From Psychrobacter aquimaris (GTDB taxonomy: Bacteria; Pseudomonadota; Gammaproteobacteria; Pseudomonadales; Moraxellaceae): a stretch of DNA of 64,000 nucleotides. The number at the start of each line of letters is the position of its first letter. Positions within the stretch are counted from its first letter, which is position 1. Below, piece by piece: positions 10,014 to 18,907 of this stretch. The translations under genes were made by a program, and so were the position numbers. The notes below the pieces were generated by a model. The model was not told the origin of the DNA, did not search any database, and saw only the letters and a program-made list of their open reading frames with translations. Location of the stretch: positions 186,001 through 250,000 of the forward strand of contig NZ_JABASR010000004.1 of assembly GCF_016107525.1 (NCBI RefSeq), read 5' to 3'.

Positions 10014-11267
10014 TTATGATGCCGCCACATTGGTTTGTGTAGCGTCATTTTCTACGACATTCACCGTAACTTGACCACTAAACTGCCCTTGCTCATTACT
10101 GTTTACTTGTGCAAGCTTGGCATTTAAACCCTGCGCAACAAGTGTGCTTGTAAATTGATCAAGACTATTACGGTCAGGGGCAATCAAAGTAAAGCTGAGT
10201 GCTGATGGCTGCATCACTAACGCTTGTGCCCGCAGTGAAGACTGTTTGATTAACGGGGATATGCGAGTCAATGCTGCCATGTGTGAGGCTGGTGCTTGGC
10301 TGTCACTGCGCAGCTTGGGTTGCAACTGTACTTGCAGTTTGGTACGCGAGCTTAATGGCTCATTTGGAAACCAAGCTTGATACTGCGCCGCAATCTCAGC
10401 TTTGGTCGCTACCGTCGCCTTATTATACTGATACCACTGCACGCCATCGGTCGCCATCTGTAATACCAGTGCCGATAACGCTACCATCGCTGCCACACGC
10501 AAATACGGTGAGAGCTTTGAGTCCGTTGATTTAATAAAGAAATTAAGCGCGTGACGCTCAGGGCTGGCAACAGGCTTGGGCGTCGTGGTCAATGTGGTTA
10601 ATAACAGCTGGTGATCTGCAACAATCGCGGCTGTTTGCGCCATAAAGTTCATGGGCATGGACGAATGTGATGGCTGTGAAGTCTCATTTGTAGCCGCTAT
10701 GGGCGGCAATAGGCTCACTTCACTTAAATGCGGGAAACGTTCAAAAATTAAGGGTAAATAACTGACAGCCATGCCTTGTCGCAATGACTGACGCAGTAGC
10801 ATGGTTTGCGCATCCTGATACAGTGTTACTTGCTGACCTGCTCCCTCTTCTGGCGTTGGCAGCAATAGAAAATCAGGCAGTAACGCCGTGATGCTCATGC
10901 CAGCGAGCTTAGCACTCTGCTGCCATGACTCGATATCGCTTTGCGCCAGTGCATACAGTTGGTGATTGTCCGCTTCACTGATTTGCCGAATGGCCAATTG
11001 CTCGACAGGGGTCAAGGATGTCTCTTCAAACAAGTATTGCTTGCCACTATTGCCCAGCTGTTTAAGCTGAGTCGTATTAAGCTCAGTATCTACCTGCAAT
11101 ATATGGCTTGACGGAAAATATAGACACAAAGCTTTCTGCACATTGGTTTTATAATTGCCGTAGACCGTTTGCAGCTGTTGCCAACCATCAACCGTTTGCC
11201 ATTGCTGAATATCTTCATGCCAGACAGCGAGTGGGCTATGCTGCGCTCGTAACCAAACATGTAACAC
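10014..11267 (-). CDS. gspL: Type II secretion system protein L (GspL)
   Basis: 417 residues: N-terminal actin-like cytoplasmic domain (about 1-235) which in the family binds the ATPase GspE, one membrane helix near 253-272 (LRVAAMVALSALVLQMA), and a C-terminal periplasmic ferredoxin-like domain. The start is GTG at 11267, supported by AAGGA eight bases upstream; the only nearby ATG (11260) is out of frame. Sequence conservation is low, as usual for GspL, so the call leans on topology and the gspM neighbour. The upstream bases resemble the end of the CTAG-bounded repeat found elsewhere in this window. Confidence 0.87.
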   Translation of the reverse strand: MLHVWLRAQHSPLAVWHEDIQQWQTVDGWQQLQTVYGNYKTNVQKALCLYFPSSHILQVDTELNTTQLKQLGNSGKQYLFEETSLTPVEQLAIRQISEADNHQLYALAQSDIESWQQSAKLAGMSITALLPDFLLLPTPEEGAGQQVTLYQDAQTMLLRQSLRQGMAVSYLPLIFERFPHLSEVSLLPPIAATNETSQPSHSSMPMNFMAQTAAIVADHQLLLTTLTTTPKPVASPERHALNFFIKSTDSKLSPYLRVAAMVALSALVLQMATDGVQWYQYNKATVATKAEIAAQYQAWFPNEPLSSRTKLQVQLQPKLRSDSQAPASHMAALTRISPLIKQSSLRAQALVMQPSALSFTLIAPDRNSLDQFTSTLVAQGLNAKLAQVNSNEQGQFSGQVTVNVVENDATQTNVAAS

Positions 11268-11492
11268 TAAGCGTGTCCTTAATTATTAAAGCTGTTTTAA
11301 AGGTAAGATGTAGACAATTTCATTCTGATGCAGGTTGGTTGGCTGACTGTCATCATTGCTATCTTGTCATAGCTAAAATCTGATGATTTGGTGGCTAAAT
11401 TTTTAATAGCCAACCCTTATTTAGCCCAGTTTAACACCACCAAGTGTCAATAGACTAAGCGTCAACAGGATCACTGACGATTCGACCTAATC

Positions 11493-11951
11493 TCAATACG
11501 GCTGCTCGGGCACAAAACGATCAATCTCTTTTGCCATACCTGCCATTACAAAGTCCATCTCAAACACTCTTGCTTCTGCAAGAGAAAATGATTCCGGATA
11601 ATCACCAGTTAATAGGCCAGCGATATAAGCAACGATAGACATATGACACACCACGACCAGACTCTCAGCGTCAATATCCGCAATATCTATTAGCGCTTGA
11701 CGCGCATCATCAGAAGGCGTGATATTTTCCTGTACGATTGCTGGAACCTCGGGCGCGCGCGATTGAAATGCTGCTAGCGTCTGCTGCGCCCTAACATAAG
11801 GGCTGACAACAAAATAATCAGGATGATAGTGAGTCATCACATACTCTGCCGTCTGCATTGCTTGCTGTTGACCAAAGTCAGTTAACTGGCGCGCGCTGTC
11901 TGGGCGCGACTCATCTTCTGCTTGACCATGACGTACTAGTATAATTTTCAT
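11493..11951 (-). CDS. sixA: Phosphohistidine phosphatase SixA
   Basis: 152 residues of the histidine phosphatase (phosphoglycerate mutase) superfamily. It opens MKIILVRHGQAE, where the RHG His (residue 8) is the phospho-acceptor; a second conserved His occurs in VVVCHMS near residue 107. SixA dephosphorylates phosphohistidine in signalling proteins; in E. coli the PTS-Ntr component NPr is a reported target. AGGAAGG precedes the ATG. It begins 39 bases after the end of gpsA, consistent with a gpsA-sixA operon. Confidence 0.88.
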   Translation of the reverse strand: MKIILVRHGQAEDESRPDSARQLTDFGQQQAMQTAEYVMTHYHPDYFVVSPYVRAQQTLAAFQSRAPEVPAIVQENITPSDDARQALIDIADIDAESLVVVCHMSIVAYIAGLLTGDYPESFSLAEARVFEMDFVMAGMAKEIDRFVPEQPY

Positions 11952-11990
11952 AACCTTCCTTGGTGCACTACATTTATCATAACAATGACA

Positions 11991-13283
11991 TTATTGATTG
12001 TCGGCATTATCGTCATCTTTGGCGCTGTCACTTGATGTTTTCATCTGCGCAGTCAGCGCCGCATTACTATGATCATGTGCCATCACAAATTCAACATCAC
12101 TACGGAAGCCCGCTTCCATGAGATGTAACGCCACACCTAGTGCTGCTTTATCTTCATAAATGACCGCATACAACGCATGGGTAATAGGCATATAAATGCC
12201 TTCTTTGGTTGCTTTCTCATGCACTTGCTGAATGGTATTGACCCCTTCAGCCGTTTGACCAAGTTTTTTCACCGCGGCATCGATACTCATACCGCGACCG
12301 AGCATGTTACCGATACGATAGTTACGACTGAGCTCCGAGCTACAAGTGGCGTATAAATCACCAACACCTGACAACCCTAAGAAGGTAAGCGGGTTAGCGC
12401 CCGCCTCAACCCCAAAACGGCTCATCTCTGCCAAGGCACGAGTTAATATCATCGCCTTGGTATTTTCACCAACATCATAAGCCGCTGCCATTCCCATGGC
12501 AATCGCATAAATATTTTTTAGCGCACCGCCAAGCTCCACACCTTTGACATCATCACTGGCAAATACTCGAAAAAATGCACTATGTAACGCAGCTTGTACG
12601 GCATGGCGCAATGGCTCAGACTCACTGGCGATAACGGTAGCCGATGGCATGTTTTTCATGATTTCTATCGCAAGGTTTGGCCCCGACATGACACCAAAAT
12701 TCACTTCAGGCAGCTCATCTTTAATAATGTCGCTCATCATGGCAAAAGTATCTTTTTCCATCCCTTTGGTCAATGACACAATAGACTGACCACTAACGAA
12801 AGGAGCAATATTCTTTAGGGTCTCCCGAAAAGCCAAACCCGGCACAGCAATAAAAATGATGTCTTTGTCTTTAACAGCTGCTGCCAAGTCATGGCTATAT
12901 TTAAGGCGATCATCAAGCTTATAACCTGGTAAATATTTTTTATTGGTCTTCGTTTTTACCATCGCCTTTACCGTACGCTTGTTACGTACCCACAGCGTGG
13001 TATCACAGCCATTGCGTGCAGCCAAGTTTGCCATTGCTGTACCAAAACTACCACCGCCTAAAAACGCCAAACGTAGCTTGGTAGGATTACTGTGAATATC
13101 CGCCATATTTTTTGCCACTGCTGACTCTACTGCACTAGGATTGAGTTTTTTACGGCCAATACCCGATTTGGTAGCACGTTCGATGATACCTGCCAGCAGA
13201 CTGTTTTGCTTTTCAGGTGCATTCATATCCATCTCAGTGTTATCGCTACTGATGTCTTTATTGCTATCATTAGGGCTGGTCAT
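11991..13283 (-). CDS. gpsA: Glycerol-3-phosphate dehydrogenase [NAD(P)+] with N-terminal extension
   Basis: 430 residues, about 90 more than usual. Reduces dihydroxyacetone phosphate to sn-glycerol 3-phosphate for phospholipid synthesis. The Rossmann motif GGGSFG is at residues 76-81, behind a ~70-residue polar extension not found in most GpsA. VELGGALKNIYAIAMGMA carries the catalytic Lys, and GVGDLYATCSSELSRNYR is the substrate-binding region. A further ~25 polar residues follow the core. GGATAA precedes the ATG, so the extension is probably translated; a shorter start (Met60) cannot be excluded. sixA follows at 39 bases. Confidence 0.95.
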   Translation of the reverse strand: MTSPNDSNKDISSDNTEMDMNAPEKQNSLLAGIIERATKSGIGRKKLNPSAVESAVAKNMADIHSNPTKLRLAFLGGGSFGTAMANLAARNGCDTTLWVRNKRTVKAMVKTKTNKKYLPGYKLDDRLKYSHDLAAAVKDKDIIFIAVPGLAFRETLKNIAPFVSGQSIVSLTKGMEKDTFAMMSDIIKDELPEVNFGVMSGPNLAIEIMKNMPSATVIASESEPLRHAVQAALHSAFFRVFASDDVKGVELGGALKNIYAIAMGMAAAYDVGENTKAMILTRALAEMSRFGVEAGANPLTFLGLSGVGDLYATCSSELSRNYRIGNMLGRGMSIDAAVKKLGQTAEGVNTIQQVHEKATKEGIYMPITHALYAVIYEDKAALGVALHLMEAGFRSDVEFVMAHDHSNAALTAQMKTSSDSAKDDDNADNQ

Positions 13284-13430
13284 TTGCTGTTATCCGTATT
13301 GGCTGATTTATTATTAATAGAATTTATCATGATTTAGACGCTTAGACGCTTTGGGGTACTGAGGCTCTCTATCTTTTTATAAGGCAGTATTCGTTAAGCG
13401 AAAAGACTCAGTAAACAGCGCTTAGATATA

Positions 13431-14075
13431 TTATGACTCAAATCGCAATAAAGACTCGATATCAATCGGTTTACGGGCGGGTTCATTTTTAGGACTGGTG
13501 CCAGTATAAACAAAAGCCGTGACATAATCATCTGGACCAACGTCAAAATATGATTTAACAGCGGGTTCGTTACACAGCAATCCCGTACGCCACACTGTAC
13601 TAAAGCCTTGGGCTTTTAGCGCCAAAATCAGGTTTTGTACAGCCGCACCCGCACTTAGCATTTGTTCAAAAGGGGGGACTTTTTTATGCGCTTGTATTTT
13701 TGTGACAACCGTGATGATGACGGGCGCTCTTAATGGCATGGCCTGAGTTTTTGAGATGTCCTTTTCGGACAGCGTTTCGCCCTCTTGCATCGCTTTGGCT
13801 TGGGCCGCTGTGACCAAGGCATCCCCCAATTCATGACGGGCATCACCCTGCGTCACTATAAAACGCCATGGGCGCAGTTTTTTATGATCTGGCGCGGTCG
13901 CCGCACACTCAATCGCTGTTTCAATTTGGGCATGTGTGGGTGCTGGCGTGTCTAAATTTCCCATACTGCGCCTTGAGTTGATCCAGCCAATCATTTCTTC
14001 ACTGGTAATCGGCATACTGTCTGTGGTGATGTCTTTGGTCGACAGTTTTTTATCATTTTCATCGGATGTAGTCAT
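13431..14075 (-). CDS. Nitroreductase family protein (YdjA-like)
   Basis: 214 residues. After a ~25-residue polar leader, NSRRSMGNLDTPAPTHAQIETAIECAATAPDHKKLRPWRFIV matches the N-terminus of YdjA-type FMN-dependent nitroreductases (RRS plus APDHKxxxPWRF, FMN binding). GLLCNEPAVKSYFDV and the final FVYTGT segment are also characteristic. Such enzymes reduce nitro compounds or quinones with NAD(P)H; the physiological substrate is unknown. AGGAG six bases before the ATG. A 42-bp repeat element lies just upstream at 14178-14219. Confidence 0.87.
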   Translation of the reverse strand: MTTSDENDKKLSTKDITTDSMPITSEEMIGWINSRRSMGNLDTPAPTHAQIETAIECAATAPDHKKLRPWRFIVTQGDARHELGDALVTAAQAKAMQEGETLSEKDISKTQAMPLRAPVIITVVTKIQAHKKVPPFEQMLSAGAAVQNLILALKAQGFSTVWRTGLLCNEPAVKSYFDVGPDDYVTAFVYTGTSPKNEPARKPIDIESLLRFES

Positions 14076-14177
14076 TACCGCTCCTTATTTATTATTATTT
14101 TTTATGCAAAAAACTAATGCTTTTATACTTTTTTTTGCTCTCAATACTGTCAAAAAACACGCCTTGCCGAACGCATG

Positions 14178-14219
14178 CTAGGGCGTGTGCTCAATTCAAT
14201 CAATGAACATTTACCCTAG
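14178..14219. repeat. CTAG-bounded repeat element, 42-bp one-ended copy
   Basis: Begins CTAGGGCGTGTGCTCA and continues AATTCAATCAATGAACATTT, matching the inverted left half of the 69-bp element at 63835-63903, then ends abruptly in CCCTAG. The second terminal repeat is missing. It lies between the nitroreductase start and the zapE end. It looks like a small non-autonomous element with an internal deletion. Confidence 0.7.
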
Positions 14220-14294
14220 TATTGAGTGTGAGTGATTTGAATGGAAGACCATGAGCGTTTTAATCGACAACTTGTAGATTACCATCGGCTTTGA

Positions 14295-15395
14295 TTATGC
14301 TGCATCATCGACCCGATGCTCCATGCGCAGATAATCCTCTGACTGCATCTCAAGCAAGCGCGAGCGTGTCCGTTCAATCTCAAACGCCAATTTCTCTCCT
14401 TGATATAGATCCAAAATCGACTGCTGTGCTCTAACCAGCAATTTAACACGGCGATCATAAAACTCATCAACCAGATAAATAAACCGACGGGTCGGATCAC
14501 GTAAGTCATCATCTAAGGCGGGCACGGCATTGACCAATACTGTGCTGAACTGCTTAGCGATTTCAATGAAATCAGACGCAGAACGCGGCTCCATACATAA
14601 ATGACGGAAATCACAGAATAAAATATCTTCAGTGCGAGCATTTATTCTGATTTCGCGGCCATTAATCGTAATTGGCTCATTACTGATTTTTTGGTTATTA
14701 GATAAGCTGGCAAAACGGTTGGCTAACCAATGGTGATTCGCTTTCGTCATTGGCGATTCATATAGCTCTGCCTGCTGCAATACGCGCAAACGATAGTCGA
14801 TACCAGAATCGATATTCATCACCGTAGTATGACGCTCCACTTCAGCGATAGCGGGCATAAAACGGTCACGATGTAAGCCGTCTTTATACAATCCTGATGG
14901 CTCAATATTTGAGGTGGCAACCAAAGTAATACCACGATTGAACAGCATGGTAAACAAATCACCTAAAATCATGGCATCAGAGACGTTAGAAACAAAGAAT
15001 TCATCGAAACAGATAATAATCGCTTCTGCATGAATAATGTCGGCGACTTTTTCTAACGGATCGCTCTCACCTTGTAGCTTGTTTAGCTCTTGATGGACGC
15101 GCTGCATGAAATGATGAAAATGCAGACGCATCTTGCGATCAATGGTCAATGAATCATAAAACATATCCATCATCCATGTTTTACCACGACCTACCCCTCC
15201 CCACATATACAAACCCGTTGGCGCTGTCGGCTTAGACTTTAAAAAGCTAAAAAAGCCTTTCTTCTGTGGCGCACTATTGATGAGCTGATGATGTATCTCA
15301 TCAAGATAGCTCATGGCCTTAAATTGCTGCTCATCTCGAGTAAATTCGTCCGTACTGACGGCTTGCTCGTAACGTTGCAATGGAGATAAACTCAT
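14295..15395 (-). CDS. zapE: Cell division protein ZapE / AFG1-like ATPase
   Basis: 366 residues from ATG 15395 (MSLSPLQRYEQAV), which matches where the family begins; the frame stays open to 15449 with other Mets at 15449, 15410 and 15407, and none has a clear ribosome binding site. P-loop ATPase: GGVGRGKTWMMDMFYD is Walker A, ICFDEFFVSNVSDAM Walker B. ZapE associates with the division ring in E. coli and is related to mitochondrial AFG1/LACE1. HFHHFMQRVH and the C-terminal FIYLVDEFYDRRVKL block are family signatures. It appears monocistronic. Confidence 0.92.
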   Translation of the reverse strand: MSLSPLQRYEQAVSTDEFTRDEQQFKAMSYLDEIHHQLINSAPQKKGFFSFLKSKPTAPTGLYMWGGVGRGKTWMMDMFYDSLTIDRKMRLHFHHFMQRVHQELNKLQGESDPLEKVADIIHAEAIIICFDEFFVSNVSDAMILGDLFTMLFNRGITLVATSNIEPSGLYKDGLHRDRFMPAIAEVERHTTVMNIDSGIDYRLRVLQQAELYESPMTKANHHWLANRFASLSNNQKISNEPITINGREIRINARTEDILFCDFRHLCMEPRSASDFIEIAKQFSTVLVNAVPALDDDLRDPTRRFIYLVDEFYDRRVKLLVRAQQSILDLYQGEKLAFEIERTRSRLLEMQSEDYLRMEHRVDDAA

Positions 15396-15523
15396 AATAC
15401 GACTCATCATTAGACAAAATAAATAGTAAGGTAATGGTTGATTCTGCATGAACTCATCAAAGTAAAACGATCAGAGCTCATGACTTGATAGCGGGCTTCT
15501 ATCCTAATATTACTAGGTAATAA

Positions 15524-16183
15524 CTAAGAGTCGCTACCAAAAGTATGCTGTTCCAATAAACTTTTTAGCTCTGATAGACGTCCATGAAAAAAATGCCCTG
15601 CACCATCCACGATGCTGACAGCAATCCCTAATCGCTCCGCAAATGCTTGCATATTATCAGGGTCAATCACTTCATCAGCATTGCCATAAATCTCAAAAGT
15701 TTTATCGGCTGGTAAGCTTATATTACTGCTGTCGTTTTTTTCAACGGATGGCGCAATAAGAGCGATTTTAGTAATCTCAAAATCGTCTAGCCCCCAAATA
15801 TGAGAGGCTTCAAGCACCTGTTCAGCCACCCGTGCTGTCACATAACCGCCAAAAGAGAAACCACCCAACCATAACTTGCGCGCATTGGTTTGCTCTGCAA
15901 TCCATTGTAGCACGGTCATTGCATCTACGACTTCACCATCCGCATAATCGTGCTCGCCAGTCGACTGCCCGACACCGCGAAAGTTAAAGCGTACCACGTG
16001 CATACCATTATCACGAGCAAAGCGATACATCGTCGTCACCACTTTATTATTCATCGTACCATCGAATAACGGATTGGGATGACACAATAACGCCACTGTA
16101 TCGGTATTTGGATCGTTAGGATTGTCTTGTTGCCAAAGCGCGTCGACTTCGAGCACACCAGCAGGAGCAGGAATTAATGGCAT
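15524..16183 (-). CDS. Alpha/beta hydrolase, small esterase-like
   Basis: 219 residues. LLCHPNPLFDGTMNNKVV supplies the HPxPxxGGxMxNK-type oxyanion region; LGGFSFGGYVTA holds the nucleophile Ser of GxSxG near residue 110; DEVIDPDN and the His in GAGHFFHG complete the likely triad. Proteins of this type are common and annotated as alpha/beta hydrolases of unknown substrate; some resemble acyl-peptidase or polyhydroxyalkanoate-associated hydrolases. Ribosome binding site is weak. Located upstream of zapE on the same strand with a 128-base gap. Confidence 0.85.
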   Translation of the reverse strand: MPLIPAPAGVLEVDALWQQDNPNDPNTDTVALLCHPNPLFDGTMNNKVVTTMYRFARDNGMHVVRFNFRGVGQSTGEHDYADGEVVDAMTVLQWIAEQTNARKLWLGGFSFGGYVTARVAEQVLEASHIWGLDDFEITKIALIAPSVEKNDSSNISLPADKTFEIYGNADEVIDPDNMQAFAERLGIAVSIVDGAGHFFHGRLSELKSLLEQHTFGSDS

Positions 16184-16486
16184 AAAATTACTTATTGGTT
16201 AAAAATGAATAGGTCAATTATCCTAGATATGGTTTATATTTCAAGTGATTTGCTGTTTCACAGTGCAGCTTATTTTCATTTTCACTCATAATACGTAAAT
16301 AGCGCCTATGAATATGTGAGGTCTCTGCAATACCGCACACAATAACCGACTAGACACCCCAGAGCCGAATAGGTTAGATTCATCATAGTTGTTGAGCCAC
16401 ATTTGGATCGATACGTACATGGCATACCATCAACTTTGTTTTGATATTCAACTTTGCGTATGACTGACAGACATTAGGAATCGTTT
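16184..16486. other. Divergent intergenic region, hydrolase / lipoprotein
   Basis: 303 AT-rich bases between two divergent genes; it must contain both promoters. I see no gene, strong hairpin or repeat in it. Confidence 0.4.
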
Positions 16487-16855
16487 ATGAATACTATTAA
16501 TAAAACCGCAACACTGACTGCTACTTTAGCGGCAGCACTCGCCCTCAGTGCTTGCCAAACTACCCCTTCATCACCAGTTATCCAACGCGCCAACTCTATT
16601 TATGAGACGACTGGTATCGCCGATAGCAAAGTAAAAGCACAGCAAAATGCGATAGACAGCGCACAAAAGACTTGCAGAAGTAAGCAAGTTATCATTGTCG
16701 ATGACAAAGTCACTTATAACGGTATTTTAGATGAACGTACTGGCCGTATGGTTGGACAAGCGGGTGCGGTTATCGGCTCAATCTTTGGTACTGGCTCGCC
16801 AGACTTATCACGTGACGACGATTACGAGTATACAATCAACTTTCGTTGCCAATAA
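16487..16855 (+). CDS. Small predicted lipoprotein, unknown function
   Basis: 122 residues. A lipoprotein signal peptide with lipobox LSAC places the lipidated Cys at residue 23, so the mature protein is about 100 residues and probably in the outer membrane. A second Cys pair (near residue 63 and the penultimate residue) could form a disulfide. The segment GQAGAVIGSIFGTGSPD is Gly-rich, reminiscent of Gly-zipper envelope lipoproteins, but I do not assign a family. AGGA before the ATG. A strong terminator follows at 16901-16957, so it is a single-gene unit. Confidence 0.85.
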   Translation: MNTINKTATLTATLAAALALSACQTTPSSPVIQRANSIYETTGIADSKVKAQQNAIDSAQKTCRSKQVIIVDDKVTYNGILDERTGRMVGQAGAVIGSIFGTGSPDLSRDDDYEYTINFRCQ

Positions 16856-16900
16856 AATAATCATTATTTCATAAAGCACTTATTATCTCATAAAGCATTT

Positions 16901-16957
16901 AGCCAATCAGTCAGCGATAAGAATATATTAATCGCTGACTTATTGGCTTCTCTTTTT
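16901..16957 (+). terminator. Intrinsic terminator after the lipoprotein gene
   Basis: 18-bp stem, AGCCAATCAGTCAGCGAT against its complement with one mismatch, a short AT loop, then TCTCTTTTTG. It separates the lipoprotein gene from xseA. Confidence 0.88.
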
Positions 16958-17056
16958 GTGTGGTCGCTTTTGGGGTAAACTATCCTTTCTGATTTTTTAT
17001 GAATCTTACTCTATAAACAGCCAGTTTTTAAGCTTCCTCACTTTTGGTCTATTATT

Positions 17057-18571
17057 ATGCGCAAACCTAACCTGTCAAATATTAAACCAGCTAAAGTCTT
17101 AGCACCTGCTAAAGATTTAGCGACCTTGGAGGCCGAGTTAGCTGAACAAGAAAATAGTCTCGAAGTCAATTTAGAAGATACCGTTCTGCGGCTGAGTGAC
17201 TATTTGTCAGCCGTTGATATGGTTATCAAGCAAACCTTTAACCACCGTGTATGGGTGAAAGCCGAGATTCGCAACCTATCGAGCAAGGGCGGGCATTATT
17301 ACTTTGAGCTGGCAGAAAAAGATGACGACGGCAAAGTTATCGCTAGCTGCCGTGGTAATCTCTGGCGCTTTAAAGCGGCGCGGGTATTAGCAAAATTTGA
17401 GCGCGCAACGGGTATGCCGCTTGACCGTGATTTAACGGTATTGCTTAAAGTATCGGCAGGCTTTCACGCACAGTATGGATTCTCCCTCACCATTGAAGAT
17501 ATCGACCCTAGCTACACGTTAGGCGACTTGGCACGGCAATACGCAGAGATGGTCGATCGCTTGACGGGAGAAGGTTTATTAACCCTTAATCAACAGCTAC
17601 CTGTTCCATTTGATATTGAGCATGTGCTGGTCATCGCCCCTGAAAAAGCCGCTGGATTGGGCGACTTTCAAGCCGACGCTGATCGCTTAGCACGCACAGG
17701 TGCCTGTCATTTCCATTATCATAACGCTACCTTTCAGGGCAATCATGCACCAAGCGAAATCCGTCAAGCTATCGTCAGCGCCCAGCAACAGTTTTACGAC
17801 ACTTATGAGCGTCTACCAGACTTATTGGTGATTATTCGTGGCGGCGGTGCAGTCGGTGATTTGGCGTATCTCAACGATTATGAGCTGGCAGCTCTCGTTG
17901 CCGAGCAGCCCATCCCTGTCTGGGTTGGCATTGGTCACGAGCGTGATAAAGTGATTTTAGATGAAGTGGCGCATACTAGCTTTGATACGCCGTCAAAAGT
18001 GATTGCCGCTATCATGACGCATTTAGCCCAATTGGTCTCTCAAACGCTGCAATACCAAGCGCAAATCAAACAAGCAGCACGGCGTCAATTAAGCACCGCT
18101 GAGCAACAAACGACACGCCAGTTAAGCCAAATACAATCACAAACGATTGGTCAATTAACGGCTCTGCAAAAAGACAGTGATTACGCGTGGCGTAGTATTC
18201 AGCAAAGTGCCCAGCGACAGGTGAAACAAGCTGCTAGACTCACCAGCGAGCTACGCACAAAAACTCAAGCGTCTGCCTATCAGCAGTTAGCAGTGGCTGC
18301 TAGCGACAGTCAAAATAACCAAAAAATGATTATGCATTCGGCACAGCAGCAGTTAATACAAGCACAGCGTGATAGCGAACATCTGCGTGATATTGTGCTC
18401 CTACACCGTCCTTCTCGGGTGCTCAAGCAAGGCTATACCATGCTTACTGACGCAAAAGACAAGCAGATACTGACCAGCAGTACGCAGCTCCATCCAGAGC
18501 AAACGGTGCACATCCTCTTAAAGGACGGTAAAGCAAAAGCACAGATTATTGACGTAAATATGAATCACTAG
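17057..18571 (+). CDS. xseA: Exodeoxyribonuclease VII large subunit
   Basis: 504 residues. LRLSDYLSAVDMVIKQTFNHRVWVKAEIRNLSSKGGHYYFEL is the N-terminal OB-fold, and LLVIIRGGGAVGDLAYLNDYELA with VGIGHERDK the catalytic domain; a long Gln/Ala-rich coiled coil (about 315-455) then leads to the C-terminal RVLKQGY segment. With XseB it forms the ATP-independent nuclease that degrades single-stranded DNA to oligonucleotides. No clear Shine-Dalgarno site precedes ATG 17057. Its TAG stop (18569-18571) lies inside the CTAG border of a repeat element, so the present C-terminus may have been set by that insertion. Confidence 0.96.
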   Translation: MRKPNLSNIKPAKVLAPAKDLATLEAELAEQENSLEVNLEDTVLRLSDYLSAVDMVIKQTFNHRVWVKAEIRNLSSKGGHYYFELAEKDDDGKVIASCRGNLWRFKAARVLAKFERATGMPLDRDLTVLLKVSAGFHAQYGFSLTIEDIDPSYTLGDLARQYAEMVDRLTGEGLLTLNQQLPVPFDIEHVLVIAPEKAAGLGDFQADADRLARTGACHFHYHNATFQGNHAPSEIRQAIVSAQQQFYDTYERLPDLLVIIRGGGAVGDLAYLNDYELAALVAEQPIPVWVGIGHERDKVILDEVAHTSFDTPSKVIAAIMTHLAQLVSQTLQYQAQIKQAARRQLSTAEQQTTRQLSQIQSQTIGQLTALQKDSDYAWRSIQQSAQRQVKQAARLTSELRTKTQASAYQQLAVAASDSQNNQKMIMHSAQQQLIQAQRDSEHLRDIVLLHRPSRVLKQGYTMLTDAKDKQILTSSTQLHPEQTVHILLKDGKAKAQIIDVNMNH

Positions 18572-18609
18572 GGCGTGTCCTCAATTCAAATTAATCAAGT
18601 ATTATCTAG
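18568..18609. repeat. CTAG-bounded repeat element, 42-bp copy at the xseA stop
   Basis: Starts CTAGGGCGTGTCCTCAATTCAA, sharing 21 of 22 bases with the start of the copy at 14178, and ends at another CTAG 42 bases on, the same length as that copy. The right terminal repeat is absent. The leading CTAG overlaps the xseA stop codon. Confidence 0.65.
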
Positions 18610-18654
18610 CCATTCCTCCTCTTCTAACCGTTATTTTAAAAACTAGGAAACCTT

Positions 18655-18900
18655 ATGACAACCTCTACTCGCCGACGCAAAAAAGCCGCCCCAAAAACCT
18701 TTAAGGCGGCTTATGATATTCTAAAAACCAATGCCGCTGAATTGCAGCAACAAGATGAGCCAGATATTGATAATCTGATGACAACGGTTGAAGAGTCGAT
18801 TGCTGCCTATCGCGTTTGCGAAACCCGCATCAATGCAGTACAGCAAGCACTAGATGCAGCCTTCGCTGAAGAAGATAAAACCGAAAGTAGCGACAGTTAA
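18655..18900 (+). CDS. xseB: Exodeoxyribonuclease VII small subunit
   Basis: 81 residues, normal XseB size. FKAAYDILKTNAAELQQQDEPDIDNLMTTVEESIAAYRVCETRI corresponds to the two-helix XseB fold (usual pattern: length-E-L-x-x-I-V, then S-x-x-x-Y-x-x-G-x-x-L-x-x-x-C). It binds the coiled coil of XseA. A basic leader (TRRRKKAAPK) precedes the core. Separated from xseA by 83 bases that include the repeat element. It ends only 7 bases before the convergent pncB stop. Confidence 0.92.
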   Translation: MTTSTRRRKKAAPKTFKAAYDILKTNAAELQQQDEPDIDNLMTTVEESIAAYRVCETRINAVQQALDAAFAEEDKTESSDS

Positions 18901-18907
18901 ACAAGCT

